Numbered from the stretch's first letter, positions 21,401 through 31,955 are shown. The stretch: 64,000 nt of DNA from Neocallimastix lanati (nom. inval.) (GCA_016946835.1 JACVTC010000074.1:618501-682500); one strand, 5' to 3'. Notes: generated from the letters alone by a model not told the origin. Made by a program: numbers and translations.

Positions 21401-22489
21401 TCTAATTATGACACTCTCTGAGTACTCATCATTGTTAGTAGCAAGACGGATGCGACCACAGCTTATACCAATTGGTTCAAAGTTTCTTGGAATTTTGTCT
21501 AAATATTTTCGAGTTATTATATTTAGATTACTACAAGAGTCGATTAAGAGTTTACCTTTAATGCCTTCAACTGTGCAGTCAACCATGGCAATATCATCCT
21601 CTTGGATTTCCTTTCTATTACTTTTGTAAGAGTGGTCTACGTTATTGACCATGACTGTCATAGCAGTAATATTTTCTACTGCTCCCGCTATTTTATCTTT
21701 CTTAACTAACTTTAGCCCCTGAGAAACTTGAGATCTAATTTGGGGTGAAGAATTTATTAATTGTCCGAATGTGATGTTACATCTTATATTATTTAAATCT
21801 TTTAAGACATCATATTCTTCTTGATCCTCTAACATTTGAATTTTCCGTTTAACTTTAGGGGTGGAGATTTTCTTTTCCGTATTTCCTTCTTCCATTAACT
21901 TTTCAATTGTTTCTATTTCTTTGAGGTTTTCTAAGTCCTCTAGGTCGTCACCTATATTTATTATTGGGGTTGTTTCTTCTTTATTTGTAGATTTTGCATT
22001 AGATTTGATTTTTGGTTCAATGCTTATACTTCCTCTCTCTTTATCACGAGCTTCTTTAGCCTTAGCCTTTTCTTTATTATTTCTTGGTTGGGCTATAAAG
22101 GAAGTATGTAGTTGCTTTTCAGCTGGCTTTGGGGGATTTATTTCCAATTCTCTTTCTCTCTTCTTCCGAAGTGCGGGGGTTGCTATTGGTCTAGGATTAT
22201 TTTTCAAACTTTTGTATTCACGATTTTCATAGTTTTCTATAGTATCATCTACTTTTTCTATTTTTCTTTTTGCAGCCGCCACAGTAAAATTGGTTGCATT
22301 TAGATTTTCTTCCTCATCTGGGTCATAATTTATTTCATAAAGACTATTAATATTACAACTTCTATTATTGTTTTCTGAGTTCGTTTCTTCCTCACTACCA
22401 ATTTTATTTACTGTCAGAACATCTGGGAAGGAAATCTCTTTATTAGGGTGAAATTGAATTGAAGCTAATTTTTTGTTCCGGGAGTGCTT
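18455..22489 (-). CDS. pol: Pol polyprotein of element B
   Basis: The open frame starts just inside the gag-end hairpin (after an in-frame TAG at 22492-22490) and has no ATG for about 200 bp, so it is probably made only by recoding from gag. An acidic/basic linker of about 250 residues precedes the protease (LLIDSCSNLN, a DSC motif in place of DSG or DTG). RT has LCVDYRKVN and FIDD. RNase H has RTDASYDGLGG. Integrase has an HHCC finger (HDIGHEGYYK...CEKCQ) and an exact D-x35-E (TTDNGVQF...TEN). The tail EPYFVGPLKVIKK is a GPY/F-like module without a chromodomain. No internal stops. It is in the +1 frame relative to gag, one base off from the -1 frame predicted by the recoding signal. Confidence 0.93.
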   Translation of the reverse strand, partial: KHSRNKKLASIQFHPNKEISFPDVLTVNKIGSEEETNSENNNRSCNINSLYEINYDPDEEENLNATNFTVAAAKRKIEKVDDTIENYENREYKSLKNNPRPIATPALRKKRERELEINPPKPAEKQLHTSFIAQPRNNKEKAKAKEARDKERGSISIEPKIKSNAKSTNKEETTPIINIGDDLEDLENLKEIETIEKLMEEGNTEKKISTPKVKRKIQMLEDQEEYDVLKDLNNIRCNITFGQLINSSPQIRSQVSQGLKLVKKDKIAGAVENITAMTVMVNNVDHSYKSNRKEIQEDDIAMVDCTVEGIKGKLLIDSCSNLNIITRKYLDKIPRNFEPIGISCGRIRLATNNDEYSESVIIRVPIRINNFTMTVNCRIVEKEDPFYDVLINLKTQVVHRLFIHPVLNSLCRFSTEGFIEKIAQLNNDFEDEPKLLCSVTKIDDKEEVNIKAKLKTIEGLPPLDYIHNDIFKNTLNKDFQDKILKLLEDNIEIVATSSEELTPSDLTPHKIELKEGTKPVKQKSYKLTKFKSDILKELLIDLIERRLIEPSHSTWSSPVVLVPKPNGKWRLCVDYRKVNEATEKDSYALPYIDEIFDSLQGAKIFTTMDLYSGYHQILMNDESVEITTFTTKFGNYQFKVMPFGLTNAPATFQREMNQILFPLIGVCVYNFIDDILIYSKSVEEHLIHIQQVLEIFRKHKLKINIEKCQFFRTEVEVLGHKLSTKGLSPMESKIEAIKKWNPPTNIHELRSFLGTVGYYQKFIFNYSKITAPLCKLLRKNTKYVWNDEQQICFEKLKECLINAPILKFPDFSKPFIIRTDASYDGLGGVLLQKDEITGKEHPAHYISRTLSKSEKNYGITDLEGLALYFALEKLKSYIMGNPHTTIIYTDHRPLLGLFKNKEPKNARQTRWCLTASSLGVDIRYEPGKKNVLADALSRMKSEKDKKLLAMKVTQEKDETLLSKVIKDFISEKFTTIDGEDYFVDGNNYRKLVTDTAEKVKLILAAHDIGHEGYYKTYQRLKKSYYWNNMIIDVKRIIGKCEKCQLNRPQPYPDPTEDTPTKVEGPFVHLGLDIIGPLVKTKNNKQYILVVVDYFTKWVEAEATETITSQDVIKFLINVFARHGVPQIITTDNGVQFTSDMTKVFLDLYDVYIKFVSTYHPESNGLTENRNKEIGKLLRLLGEKNKDWDEILPSALWALRTTKNSVTNHSSFELVYGREDQQPFDIAARPTKDLYKSSDEVLLEKFVSHYRWVLEAAENSKNASKYWATRREEKNSLNQGKRIAVGDLVLVRNFNRTKLEPYFVGPLKVIKKQYNTLTLADPNTGIQLNRNVHLKNIVKYNSASI

Positions 22490-22512
22490 CTACTCCCGAC
22501 TATTGATTTAAA
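22479..22512 (-). promoter_or_regulatory. Putative -1 frameshift signal, gag/pol of element B
   Basis: Heptamer T TTA AAT (22512-22506), 7-nt spacer CAATAGT with the gag stop TAG (22502-22500), then stem CGGGAGT (22498-22492), 6-nt loop and ACTCCCG (22485-22479). The -1 frame runs through the hairpin but hits TAG just after an A6 run (22474-22469). One more A in that run would put it in frame with pol. Confidence 0.75.
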
Positions 22513-23414
22513 GGCATATTGTGGTTTTGATTGAAGTACTTTCTTTTGTTTTCTTGAATAATGGACTGAAGTTTAGGACAATGATTACTGTAATGACCTT
22601 TTTCTTCACAATAGAAACAAGTTTTAATAGTTAAATGTTTCATTTTACTAGTAAGATCTTCCCTTTCAACATCTACATTAGTTCTCTTTAGTTCTTCGGA
22701 CTCTAATTTCTTATTATAAGGTATAGAGGGAGAATTTCGTTTGAAGGTATTATTACTATTATAATTGTTTCGATGGTAATTCTCTTGATTTGTAAGTCGG
22801 GTTTGGTTAATCATTAATCTATCTACCTTTTCAGCGGCTTCATAAGCTTGTTTTAAAGAAATATCATCTTGTAAGGAGACTCTTTTCCATGCTTCTTCAT
22901 TGTTTCTTAAAGAATCCACGTAATCTAGAACACTTACTTGCTTCTTATGCTTCTTGTCTAGTTTCAAGTATAAAGATCTAAAACGTGTGTTAAAATCTTT
23001 CACTTTTTCATTACGTTTTATTCTTAGGGAACGTATTTCTCTTACTAATAAATTCTGATCTTCCTTAATGCCATAAAACGTCTCTAATGCATCAATAATC
23101 TCTGAGAATGTAGGATAAGAAGTATCATTTTCGCCGTTACTTTCATTGTCACTTTCATCATTATCTTCATCTTCATCATCACTATCATAGTTATCCAAAT
23201 TATTCTTCAATTCTTGAATTACCTTCCTCGGTTCACCCGTAGATGTTAAAACGCATGCAATAAATATTTTCTTTGGATTAGTAACTTCTTCAAGCTCAAT
23301 CCATAATTGTATTTCTGAGGCCCAAGTCTTAATATCTAAGTTATCCTTGGTTAATTTTTCAATATCTTTGAGTTCCTTTTTCAAAGATTTGAAATCTATT
23401 TCCTGGTTAGTCAT
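22500..23414 (-). CDS. gag: Gag of element B
   Basis: 304 aa from ATG at 23414 (MTNQEIDF). I prefer this to upstream in-frame non-ATG starts, because the preceding 40 codons look like AT-rich leader. A capsid-like N-terminal half is followed by an acidic Asp/Glu stretch (residues about 85-105) and a zinc knuckle CFYCEEKGHYSNHC (C-x2-C-x4-H-x4-C) near the end. It binds genomic RNA and forms the particle by family knowledge. The TAG stop sits between the slippery heptamer and the hairpin. The frame is intact and homologous to the two decayed gags at 4.0 and 41.8 kb. Confidence 0.92.
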   Translation of the reverse strand: MTNQEIDFKSLKKELKDIEKLTKDNLDIKTWASEIQLWIELEEVTNPKKIFIACVLTSTGEPRKVIQELKNNLDNYDSDDEDEDNDESDNESNGENDTSYPTFSEIIDALETFYGIKEDQNLLVREIRSLRIKRNEKVKDFNTRFRSLYLKLDKKHKKQVSVLDYVDSLRNNEEAWKRVSLQDDISLKQAYEAAEKVDRLMINQTRLTNQENYHRNNYNSNNTFKRNSPSIPYNKKLESEELKRTNVDVEREDLTSKMKHLTIKTCFYCEEKGHYSNHCPKLQSIIQENKRKYFNQNHNMPLNQ

Positions 23415-23525
23415 CTTTGATAATAAAAAATGTATTAATAAATATTCCAACTTAATAAAAAAATTTTCTTTTTCTTTATATAGAGTAATTATTATTGATT
23501 TTATAATATAATATAAATTAATTTT

Positions 23526-23592
23526 TAGACTCAAAAATCCTTTTGACAGTCTATTCCTCCTATAGTAGACTCGAAATTCTTTCGACAGTCTA
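23526..23592 (-). ncRNA. Two tandem hairpins in the leader of element B
   Basis: Two similar 27-28-nt hairpins, about 40 bp apart from start to start, precede gag. Each has outer arms TAGAC/GTCTA and inner arms TCGAAA/TTTCGA in one and TCAAAA/TTTTGA in the other, so the inner pairs co-vary. They could serve in RNA packaging, dimerisation or translation; the role is inferred. Confidence 0.6.
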
Positions 23593-23671
23593 TAATTAAA
23601 ATTAAGAAATATAAAAGATATATAATCCAGTTATTCCCAACTGCTAATTATATATCTAAGAATCAAAAATA

Positions 23672-23707
<36 letters not shown>

Positions 23708-24198
23708 TTATTTATTATTATTTCATTTGCATATATTATAATTAAATAAAATATTCGAAACCCGCAGGTCGTCTCTCTACGATTTTCAACCTCGATCTTA
23801 GAACCGTCAATTATAAATAAAGTTTTCTATTGTGCCTACCAATTGAAACATGGAATTTACGGCTTTTTCAATATCCAACTTACTGGTAATTTATAATCTT
23901 ATTCTAAAACCCTTTACTCTCTCGCTTCTACAAGAGACTTCCCTATTCTACTCTCTTTTATTTAATTATTTTTATATTTTTACACAACCTCTACTCAGTA
24001 TACCGTTGTGAAAATACTATATGCAAATATATAGTAATTATAAGAATTTTATATTTTATATATCACAATTAATAAACTAAAATTTTAATATTTTTTTTTT
24101 TTTATAGTTATAATTAACAAAAAAAAAATTTTCTTTTTTTCTTTTTTTTTTTTTTTTTTTTTATAATATTTATCTTTCCTTACTTTTATTTCTTATAT

Positions 24199-24215
24199 CC
24201 CCGATATCTCCACCA
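24199..24215 (-). promoter_or_regulatory. Primer-binding site of element B
   Basis: On the minus strand TGGTGGAGATATCGGGG begins 7 bp after the 5' LTR end. Its first nine bases equal those of the element A site. The primer tRNA ends in TCTCCACCA; its identity is unresolved. Confidence 0.75.
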
Positions 24216-24222
24216 TTTCTAA

Positions 24223-24275
24223 TGTTCGGTTATATAAGAAATAAAAGGATTACAATAAATACACTTTATTTTGAT

Positions 24276-24316
<41 letters not shown>

Positions 24317-24591
24317 ATTTGTTTATGTGTTTATTTGTTTATATTTTTTTTTAGCTAATAAGAAAATTAATTATTACTATTATTTATTAAACAATAAAAT
24401 TTTTTTTTTTTTTTTTTTTTATATAACTAAATAAAACTATTTATTAAATTATGCACTAAACTAAATAAATTACTTAATAATATTAACTAAACTATTATAA
24501 CTAAAAATTTAATTAAATAACTAACTATCAAAACTAAACTATTTAAAACTAAACAAACTAAACTATTTTAAAACTAAACTATTTAAAACTA

Positions 24592-24624
<33 letters not shown>

Positions 24625-25015
24625 GTTTTTTTTTTTTTTTTTTTTTTTTTTGTTTTTTTTTTTTTTAAGACTAAACTATTTAAAACTAACTAAAAATATT
24701 CTTATTATTAATTTTATTTTTATTATTTTAGTTTTGTTAGTAATCTTATTATAATCTAAGGAAAGATTCTGCATTTTTTTTATTGAGTAGACATAGGTCT
24801 ATTTATACTTTTTCAATTTTATTTTTAATTGTAAAGCCTCAATAAAAAAAAGAGTTTGAATTAAAATTATGATTTTTGAAATTGATTTTAATAATTATTC
24901 AATATATTTTATATTTATTAAGAGTATAATTGAATAAATATGATAAAATCTTTTCGAAAACGTTAGAAAGTCATTACTAATAATTTTAAATTTTATTAGT
25001 AAAAAAAAAATTTTT

Positions 25016-25051
<36 letters not shown>

Positions 25052-25326
25052 TATATATATATTAATAATCAACCAATATTTTTATTTTAATTATTTAGAA
25101 TTTTCTAAAAATTTATAGAATTTATTTAAGGGATTCTTAATATAGAAATCTTTTAGAAACTTTTAGAAAAATAATAATATTTACTATCAATATTTTAGAA
25201 TTTCCATGAAAGAAGAATATAGGAAAGTTTAGTTTAATAAGAAATCAATAATAATTATAATTGGAATATTTGTAATATATTATGAAAATTATTACAATTT
25301 AATAATTATTGTTTTGTTCTTTTTCA
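24223..25326 (-). repeat. 5' LTR of element B
   Basis: 1104 bp, TG...CA on either strand, rich in T runs and CTAAACTATTTAAAA motifs. It is uninterrupted, and so shows the pre-insertion sequence of the target used by the nested chromovirus. It lacks the roughly 70-bp segment noted in the other copy. Confidence 0.93.
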
Positions 25327-25333
25327 TTCGGAT
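25327..25333 (-). pseudogene. Displaced 5' end of the split tRNA-Val gene
   Basis: TTCGGAT is the complement of ATCCGAA, the seven acceptor-stem bases at the 5' end of the intact tRNA-Val at 46574. It adjoins the element B LTR, and TTCG is the duplicated target. It marks the orientation and exact point of insertion. Confidence 0.85.
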
Positions 25334-26529
25334 AATTTATGATATTTTGAAACGAGATATTTAATAAGAATGTAAAGTGATATAATTATTATTTTAAATA
25401 TTATTGTAAATAATTTTATTATTAATATTTTCTAAATAAGTTAAAATTAATATTTAATAAGATATAATATTATAAAATTATTTTATTATTTTATTATTAA
25501 TATAAGTTTATTATAAAAATATATAAAATATAATTAATTATGTAAAAGTACAAATTTTAAATAATAATAATATAGAGAATAATAAGATAAAAATTAGGAA
25601 GTTTTAATTATAAAAAAAATGTTGTGTTTTTATTTTTATTGAAATGTATTAATTGAGAATGAATAATAGTGAATAATTATTTTAATAAATAAATATAATA
25701 AAGTGAATAATTTTAATAAATAAACATAATAAAATGAACATTATATTCTAAAATAATAATTTGAGTGTATTATATAAATATATAATAATTATTATACTAT
25801 TTCATAAATACGATATTTCTTGATTAATTCCCTCTTGCTTTTCCCATATTTTATGATACTTTTTAAATTAATTGTATCAATTTATAAACGATACCACTAT
25901 AAAATAAGATTTAGGTAGGAAATTTAGGTTAGAAATATTGTATAAATATTATTGGTTATAATTAAAATAATTTATATATAGTTATTCAAATAATTATTTT
26001 TAAAAAGTATGGTTAATTCTTTTATCATAATTAAAATAGATAAATTATATTATTAATGATTCTATTATTATGATAATAAATTAATTCATCATTATTATTA
26101 ATAAGTTTTATTTTATATTTTAAATATTGTTTTGAAAAATTATATAGTTTTAGGAATTATATTATAAATATTGATAATTATATTTTATTTAGGAAATATA
26201 TTTTAAATACTAATAGTTAAATATATTTAATAATGAAATTGTAGTTTTAAATAAAGTTATTAGGAAATTAATAGTTTAAGAGATATGTTTAATAAAAATA
26301 TAATATTTTAACAATTATATAAAATTAAGAGAATGTAATAATAAATATTTATGTATGTAGAAATAAAATTATAAAAATAAATAAAAAATAAAGTATTATT
26401 ATAAAACATTATTATTATAAATTATTTTCTTATATTTATTAGAATATATTATCGTGTCATAATTCCCTAGAGAAACGACCAAATAAATAAATAACTAGAT
26501 ATGGAATATTTTAAATGTTCTGTATCAAT
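25334..26529. other. AT-rich region with a diverged repeat (family G, copy 1)
   Basis: No gene was seen. From about 25820 it resembles 28975-29490: both have a TACCAC(T/C)ATAAA block, AAATTTAGGTTAGAAAT, ATTATTGGTTA or CTTATTGGTTA, and later ATTAGAATATATTAT and GTATCAATTGT. The chromovirus LTR at 26530 is inserted at the last motif. Confidence 0.5.
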
Positions 26530-28063
26530 TGTAACAGATACATGGTGTAAAATATTTAATAATTTGAATACGTATTTAAATGTAATGTAATGTAAATTAC
26601 TGTGGATAAAAAAATGTGTTCCATATTTTTAATATAAATTTAGATGTATTCCAAATTATTAATTTAAATAATTTTCTCAAAAATTAATGAAATAATTATT
26701 TGGAGAATTTACGTAACAATTACTCAGTTTGAATCATGAAACTTCGTAAATTAAAAAATAATTAGTCATTAATTAGTTAAATTAAAATAATTAAAGAAAT
26801 ATTGCCTTTTCCGTTTGTTTACAAAAACTTGCCGTTTTGTTTACATGTCTTTTAAATTATAGAAATTCTAAAAATAAAAATAGCAAGTTGTGGTTTAGTA
26901 AATTGGTTTTCACAACTTGGCAAAATTTAAATTAAATATATGGATAGAATATATTTAATCATATAATTAATGAATTAAACTCTAAATTTTCCTCATAGAA
27001 AATTTTAGAAAAATTAGAGAGTTTTAAATAGGATTTATATTAAAATAATTCATAACATTTCATGTAATTTATTATACAATGTAATTGGTAATATAAAATA
27101 ATATTTTTAAGTAATTTATTAAAATTTATTTGATTTAATACTTTATTTTGAAAAAGTATAAAAAGTGTTAATTTTTCAACTATAGTTGGAAAATCGTATA
27201 GTAATAGGTAAATTTAAATTTTATTATTAGTTTCGTAACTATTATTAGAATAGTTATTTTCTTATAAAACAATTTTATTTTAGTTTGTGAAATCTTAACT
27301 GCTAGTGGGAACTCCGGAAAGGACCCGGAAAGGACCCTGCGTTACCCAGTTAAGTGTTTGTTGAAAATTAATTAATAAATAAAGTAAATTAATAAAAGAG
27401 ATTAAAAAAAATAATTAATTAATTAATAGAGGTTTAAAATATAGTGTTATTTGTGTAGTAAAGTTAGTGTATAGAATAGCCACAAACCTAAACTAAATAA
27501 GTATTTTATTTTACACATGGTAACTTCAAGCCTATCCAATGATAGTTCTTTGGTTACGTAACGTATCTCTAAACAGTTAGCAATTTCGGCTAATCAAATA
27601 AAATCTTTTATTAATTTCGTTCATTAAATTTTATTATTTTATAATTAATTATATAGTTAAATACTTAGTTAAATATATTTTATTTAGTGATTAGTAAACT
27701 AAGTTAAATTAAATTATTTACCAATCATAAAATTATTGACATGTATAAATAATAATTGAACTTGTAACTGTAACGCACTAGCGTTACTATTAACGTAAAT
27801 TGTTATTATAAATATTAATATTAATATATAAAATATAATTATTAAATAAAAATATATTACTCAGTGTAAGCTCAGTAACTGATAACAAATAGAGTTATAA
27901 AGTGCTGCGCTATATTCTAGTGTAATAGAAAATAATAGTTATAAATTTTTAATTAATTTAGTGTTTATTATTAACAACTCGAATAGAGAGGTGTTAAGTT
28001 ATCTTAGCCTTTAAATTTAATTGTTATTCGTTATTTTAGTTAATAATAAACTTACCTTTTACA
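26530..28063 (+). repeat. Solo LTR of the chromovirus family, interrupted
   Basis: 26530-26545 plus 27521-28063 make 559 bp, exactly the length of the LTRs at 9657 and 16709, with scattered substitutions. The self-primer sequence AGCGTTACTATT is kept. It is split by another LTR at 26546-27515. I see no flanking duplication (TCAAT against GATAT). Confidence 0.9.
26546..27515 (+). repeat. Solo LTR of another family, nested
   Basis: 970 bp beginning TGTAAAATA and ending TATTTTACA (perfect 9-bp inverted ends), flanked by the 5-bp duplication CATGG (26541-26545 and 27516-27520). A TATA-like GTATAAAAAG lies near 27155. It contains no coding sequence. The internal region was probably lost by LTR-LTR recombination. 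No other copy of this family is in the window. Confidence 0.88.
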
Positions 28064-30426
28064 GATATTGTGTTAAGGAATTAACAAATAATATTAATTT
28101 TATTATTTTTCATAAAAATAACTTAACCACTAAAATTAAATTATTTATTTCCTTACTTGGAGAACTTTCTTATGTTCTATTACTGCCAAATTATTACTAA
28201 TATTAAAATTATTATTATTAATATAAATTCTTTATCAATATCAATACTTTATTATTAAAATTAATACTATATTAATAATATCAATATTATTATCAATATC
28301 TAGTTTTATTAATATGATTTATTCTATCAATATTTTATTATTAAAGAAAATTTTATTTTACAAATATTACTAATACAGATTATTTATTATTAATAAAAAT
28401 TAATATAATTAATAATGATTTAAAAATATTTTACTTAAATCCATGATCCTTGTCATTAAAATTAGTAATACTTTCTTCCAAAATACACCCTATTTATAAT
28501 AAGATTAATAATAGATAATCATCTAAAATACTTTTATTTAAGAATAATATAAAATTAAATAATACTCTATTACTAATAGTTCTGTAAAAGTAATAAAATT
28601 ATTTTTAAAATATATTATCACTACAATTAATAATTAATAGTTTAGAATTTAATAATATATAATAATTATTTATTATAATAGAATAGATTATGAATTTATA
28701 ATTTAAATACAATTCAAACATGTAACTCTAAAATATTCTAAAGAAATGGCTTGACCATTTCTAACGATAAAAAAAATATAAATAGATGAGAAAATTGTAT
28801 TTTAGAAAAAATAATCTTGAAAAATATAATCTTATTGAAGAAATTAAATTATTTTTAGTTTTTAATTGAATAATTTTTATTAGATAAATAAATAAAATAT
28901 TTTAAAAACGATATATTTTAATTTTTAATTTTTTTTATATTTTAGTGTTTATTTCTATATTTATTATTATTCTGTCCCGAATATCAACAATTGTTATACG
29001 GTACCACCATAAATGCCATAATTTAGTGAAATTTAGGTTAGAAATTATTTGATGAGATCTTATTGGTTAATAATAAATTAATAATATTATATATAGTTAG
29101 TAAATAATAATAGTTTAAAGAAGGGTTCTTTTATTAATATTAATTTAGTTTTATTAATAATTTAACCTATAAACATGTTTATTAGTATAGTTTAGTATAG
29201 TTTTATATTTAGTTTACATTAATAACATAAGAGATTTTAGTAATTAATTATATTTTAACTAGTTAACAAATATTTATATTGATGATGTATTTTTATTGAT
29301 GAATGATAATAAATAAATAAAATAAATAAACTAAATATTAAAGTGTGAATATTATTATTGTGTGTATTATTCTATATAATATTAGAATATATTATTTTGT
29401 CAATTATTACTGTTATCGTCCAAATAAAATAAAATAAATATTGATATTGATGTTTAATAAAAATATCGTATCAATTGTGATAAATAATGAAATTATAAAA
29501 TTAAAATAAATAATAAATAATAAACTCTTATTTAACTTAACCAAAAATTAATTCTTTTAGAAGTCCCGAAATCAAATTAAGAAAATTAATTAAAAGAAAT
29601 AAATGAAATTAAAAATAATAATAATTTAATTAATCATTAACAATTTTAATTAAAACTAAAATAAATTAATAATTAATATTCTTATAAAATTATAAACAAA
29701 CAAAATAATAAACAAATTTAATAAATTGTAAATACTAAATAAACAAATTTATAAACATTTCAATATTAAAATTAAATAGTTGAATAATCTTTAAATTACC
29801 TTTTATTTAAAATAATATTTTATCTATTTTATAACTCAACTTTTATAAACAAATTATAATTAAAACTTGTTTATTTTAATACTTTATTTGTAAATATTTA
29901 TAACAATTATTTATTTTATTTATTTTATTGTTTATAAATGTAAATAGTTTAAAATTATTGAAAAATATAAAAACATGTAAATATTTCTTTTAAATTATTC
30001 TTTATTATTAATAATTTCAATAAAGTATTTTATATATTTTATTAGTTTATTAGTTATTAATAATCAAAATTTTTATTATTAAAATTTAAATAAATAATTA
30101 TAAATAATAAATATTTTATTTTATTATTTTATTAAGTATTATTTTTCATTTTATCTTTTTTAGTGTAACATTTTTTTTTCAACTTATTTTGCTTGTTTAA
30201 TATTATTTACAAATTATTTTTATTTTTTATTTTAAAATTATTGAACATCGTTTTTCATGTTAATTTTTTATTAGTTGTCCATTATTAAAACTTATTTTAT
30301 TTTTATCTTTTTCATTTTTTTAAATAATTAATTTATAATTAATTTCAAATGATTTATTTTATTAACTAATTGCTATTTTCATTTTTTTTTTGTTACTTTT
30401 ATTTTTATTATTTTTTATTTAAATAG
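28064..30426. other. AT-rich intergenic region with repeat G copy 2
   Basis: It holds the diverged second copy of repeat G (about 28975-29490). Otherwise I see only AT-rich sequence with no credible reading frame. The end, TTTTTATTTAAATAG, looks like a 3' splice site before the channel fragment. Confidence 0.5.
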
Positions 30427-30836
30427 CAATACAAAAACTATTATTATATATTGTATGAAAATACTATATTATTAAATTTATTTAATTTTCTTAATATATA
30501 TCGATATGCTATATTTTATTCTAAGGGAAAATATCCATATGCTTGGTTGTATTTTATTCCATTTGTAATTATTTCTTCATTTATTATTATGAACGTTGTC
30601 GTTGGTATTGTAGTAAATTCTATCAGAAAGTGACAGAAATTAAAGAAAAAGATATTGAAGCTAAAAGTATTGAATTATGTGATACGAAAACAATTAAATA
30701 TGAAATTGATATAATCAGAGATCATCTTGCAAAGGTTGATGAATTCATAAAAAAAGGAAAATTTGTCGATTTAAATTCGTCTACTAATGAAGTTACCATC
30801 AAAGTTTCCGAAGTTAATGAAAACAAAAACGAATAA
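30427..30836 (+). pseudogene. C-terminal relic of a voltage-gated cation channel
   Basis: The first frame gives YPYAWLYFIPFVIISSFIIM followed by NVVVGIVVNSI. This matches the S6 pore helix of the ion-transport family and is closest in style to bacterial NavBac channels. A frameshift near 30625-30633 (ATCAGAAAG) moves the frame to VTEIKEKDIEAKSIEL and a charged coiled-coil tail (to 30836), as in the cytoplasmic bundle of such channels. S1-S5 and the pore are not recognisable upstream. A pyrimidine-rich stretch ending in AG precedes the fragment, so it may be a last exon. Broken and probably not functional. Confidence 0.75.
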
Positions 30837-31747
30837 TTATTATTATTAATAATTTTGAAATTATATAGAATTTTAAATATCTAATTTTATAAATAATTTA
30901 ATTATTAATTTAATAATGTATTACTCTAAAAGAATTTTAAATATTTAGTTTAATAAATTTTTTTATAAATATTTTTAATAATAAAAATTAATTTTTTATT
31001 AAAATAATTAAAAAGTTTATTAATATAATTGTATCTTATATAAATTTTTTTATAATTTTATTAAGAATGTAAATATATTAAAATATTTATCTTTATAATA
31101 ATTGATAATCACAATTATTAAAAAAAAAACCAAAAATGTATAAAAAATAATATTATTTATATTTTCATTATAATTAAATATTAAATAAAATACTTTTAAA
31201 AAATATTTAATTATAATAATATTAAATTATAAGTTTTTTATTTTTTATTCAAATCATTATAGAAATAAAAATTTAATGCTTTTTTTTTTTTTTTTTTTTT
31301 TTTTTTTTGATAAGTTAGTAAATAATAAAAAGATTAATAAATAATAAATATAAATGAATGAATAAATGAATAAATATTTATAAAATAAGATTATATTTAT
31401 TTAAATATTAAAAAATATATAACAACACATATATTAATAGATTAAATTATTGATAAAAATACTTTTTTATATTGATATATTAATTTAGATTTAAAAGGGT
31501 TATGTTAATTTAGCGTAATGTATTTTTATATTTAATATAAAAACTTTTTTTTAAAAAATTATTTTATATTTTTATGTCCATATCTATTGATGGGACATAA
31601 AAATATACAATAATAATAAAATAATATTTTAATTAAAATAAAATCTTCTAAAGGAAAAAAATCTAAAATATCCGCATTTAATTAATATTAAAGTTAATTA
31701 TTAAAAATAAATATATAAATATATAAATATATCTTTTAATTTATAAT
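30837..31747. other. AT-rich spacer
   Basis: A T run lies at about 31279-31308 and an A run near 31123. I see nothing else. Confidence 0.5.
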
Positions 31748-31955
31748 TGTTTAAAAATATAAAAAGAACCAATAATTTATGTTATTAAATTATCATATCT
31801 ATATTATTATATCATAAGATAAGTATCAAGCCACATATTACTTCATGAATATAAATCCTGTTTTACCCCTTTCTACATTTGATAACCCTTAACTTTATTC
31901 TAATAAACTATCTTAATTATATATTCTGAGTAACTCTTAATTGTTATTTTTGACA
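31748..31955 (+). repeat. 5' LTR of the non-autonomous element
   Basis: TGTTTAAAAATATAAAAAG...TTTTTGACA. It matches 37031-37237 with only a few differences (one extra T near the start, two substitutions around ATGAATATAAATCC). Confidence 0.93.

Larger units (their letters stand above)
9641..25326 (-). mobile_element. Ty3/gypsy element B, inserted in tRNA-Val
   Basis: On the minus strand it reads 5' LTR (25326-24223), primer site, leader hairpins, gag (23414-22500), pol (22489-18455), purine tract, 3' LTR. The 3' LTR is split by the chromovirus at 9657-17267. The target duplication is TTCG (9637-9640 and 25327-25330), or ATTCG if the last LTR base is counted as flank. Without the nested insert the element is about 8.1 kb. 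Both ORFs are intact except for the expected recoding site, where one base appears to be missing. It looks recent. Confidence 0.92.

Noticed and set aside
24222-24434. Phe/Tyr-rich frame at the start of the element B LTR
   Set aside because: Made of poly(T) inside an LTR; no protein features.
26525-28070. A target duplication around the outer solo LTR
   Set aside because: TCAAT on the left and GATAT on the right do not match; recombination or decay may have removed it.
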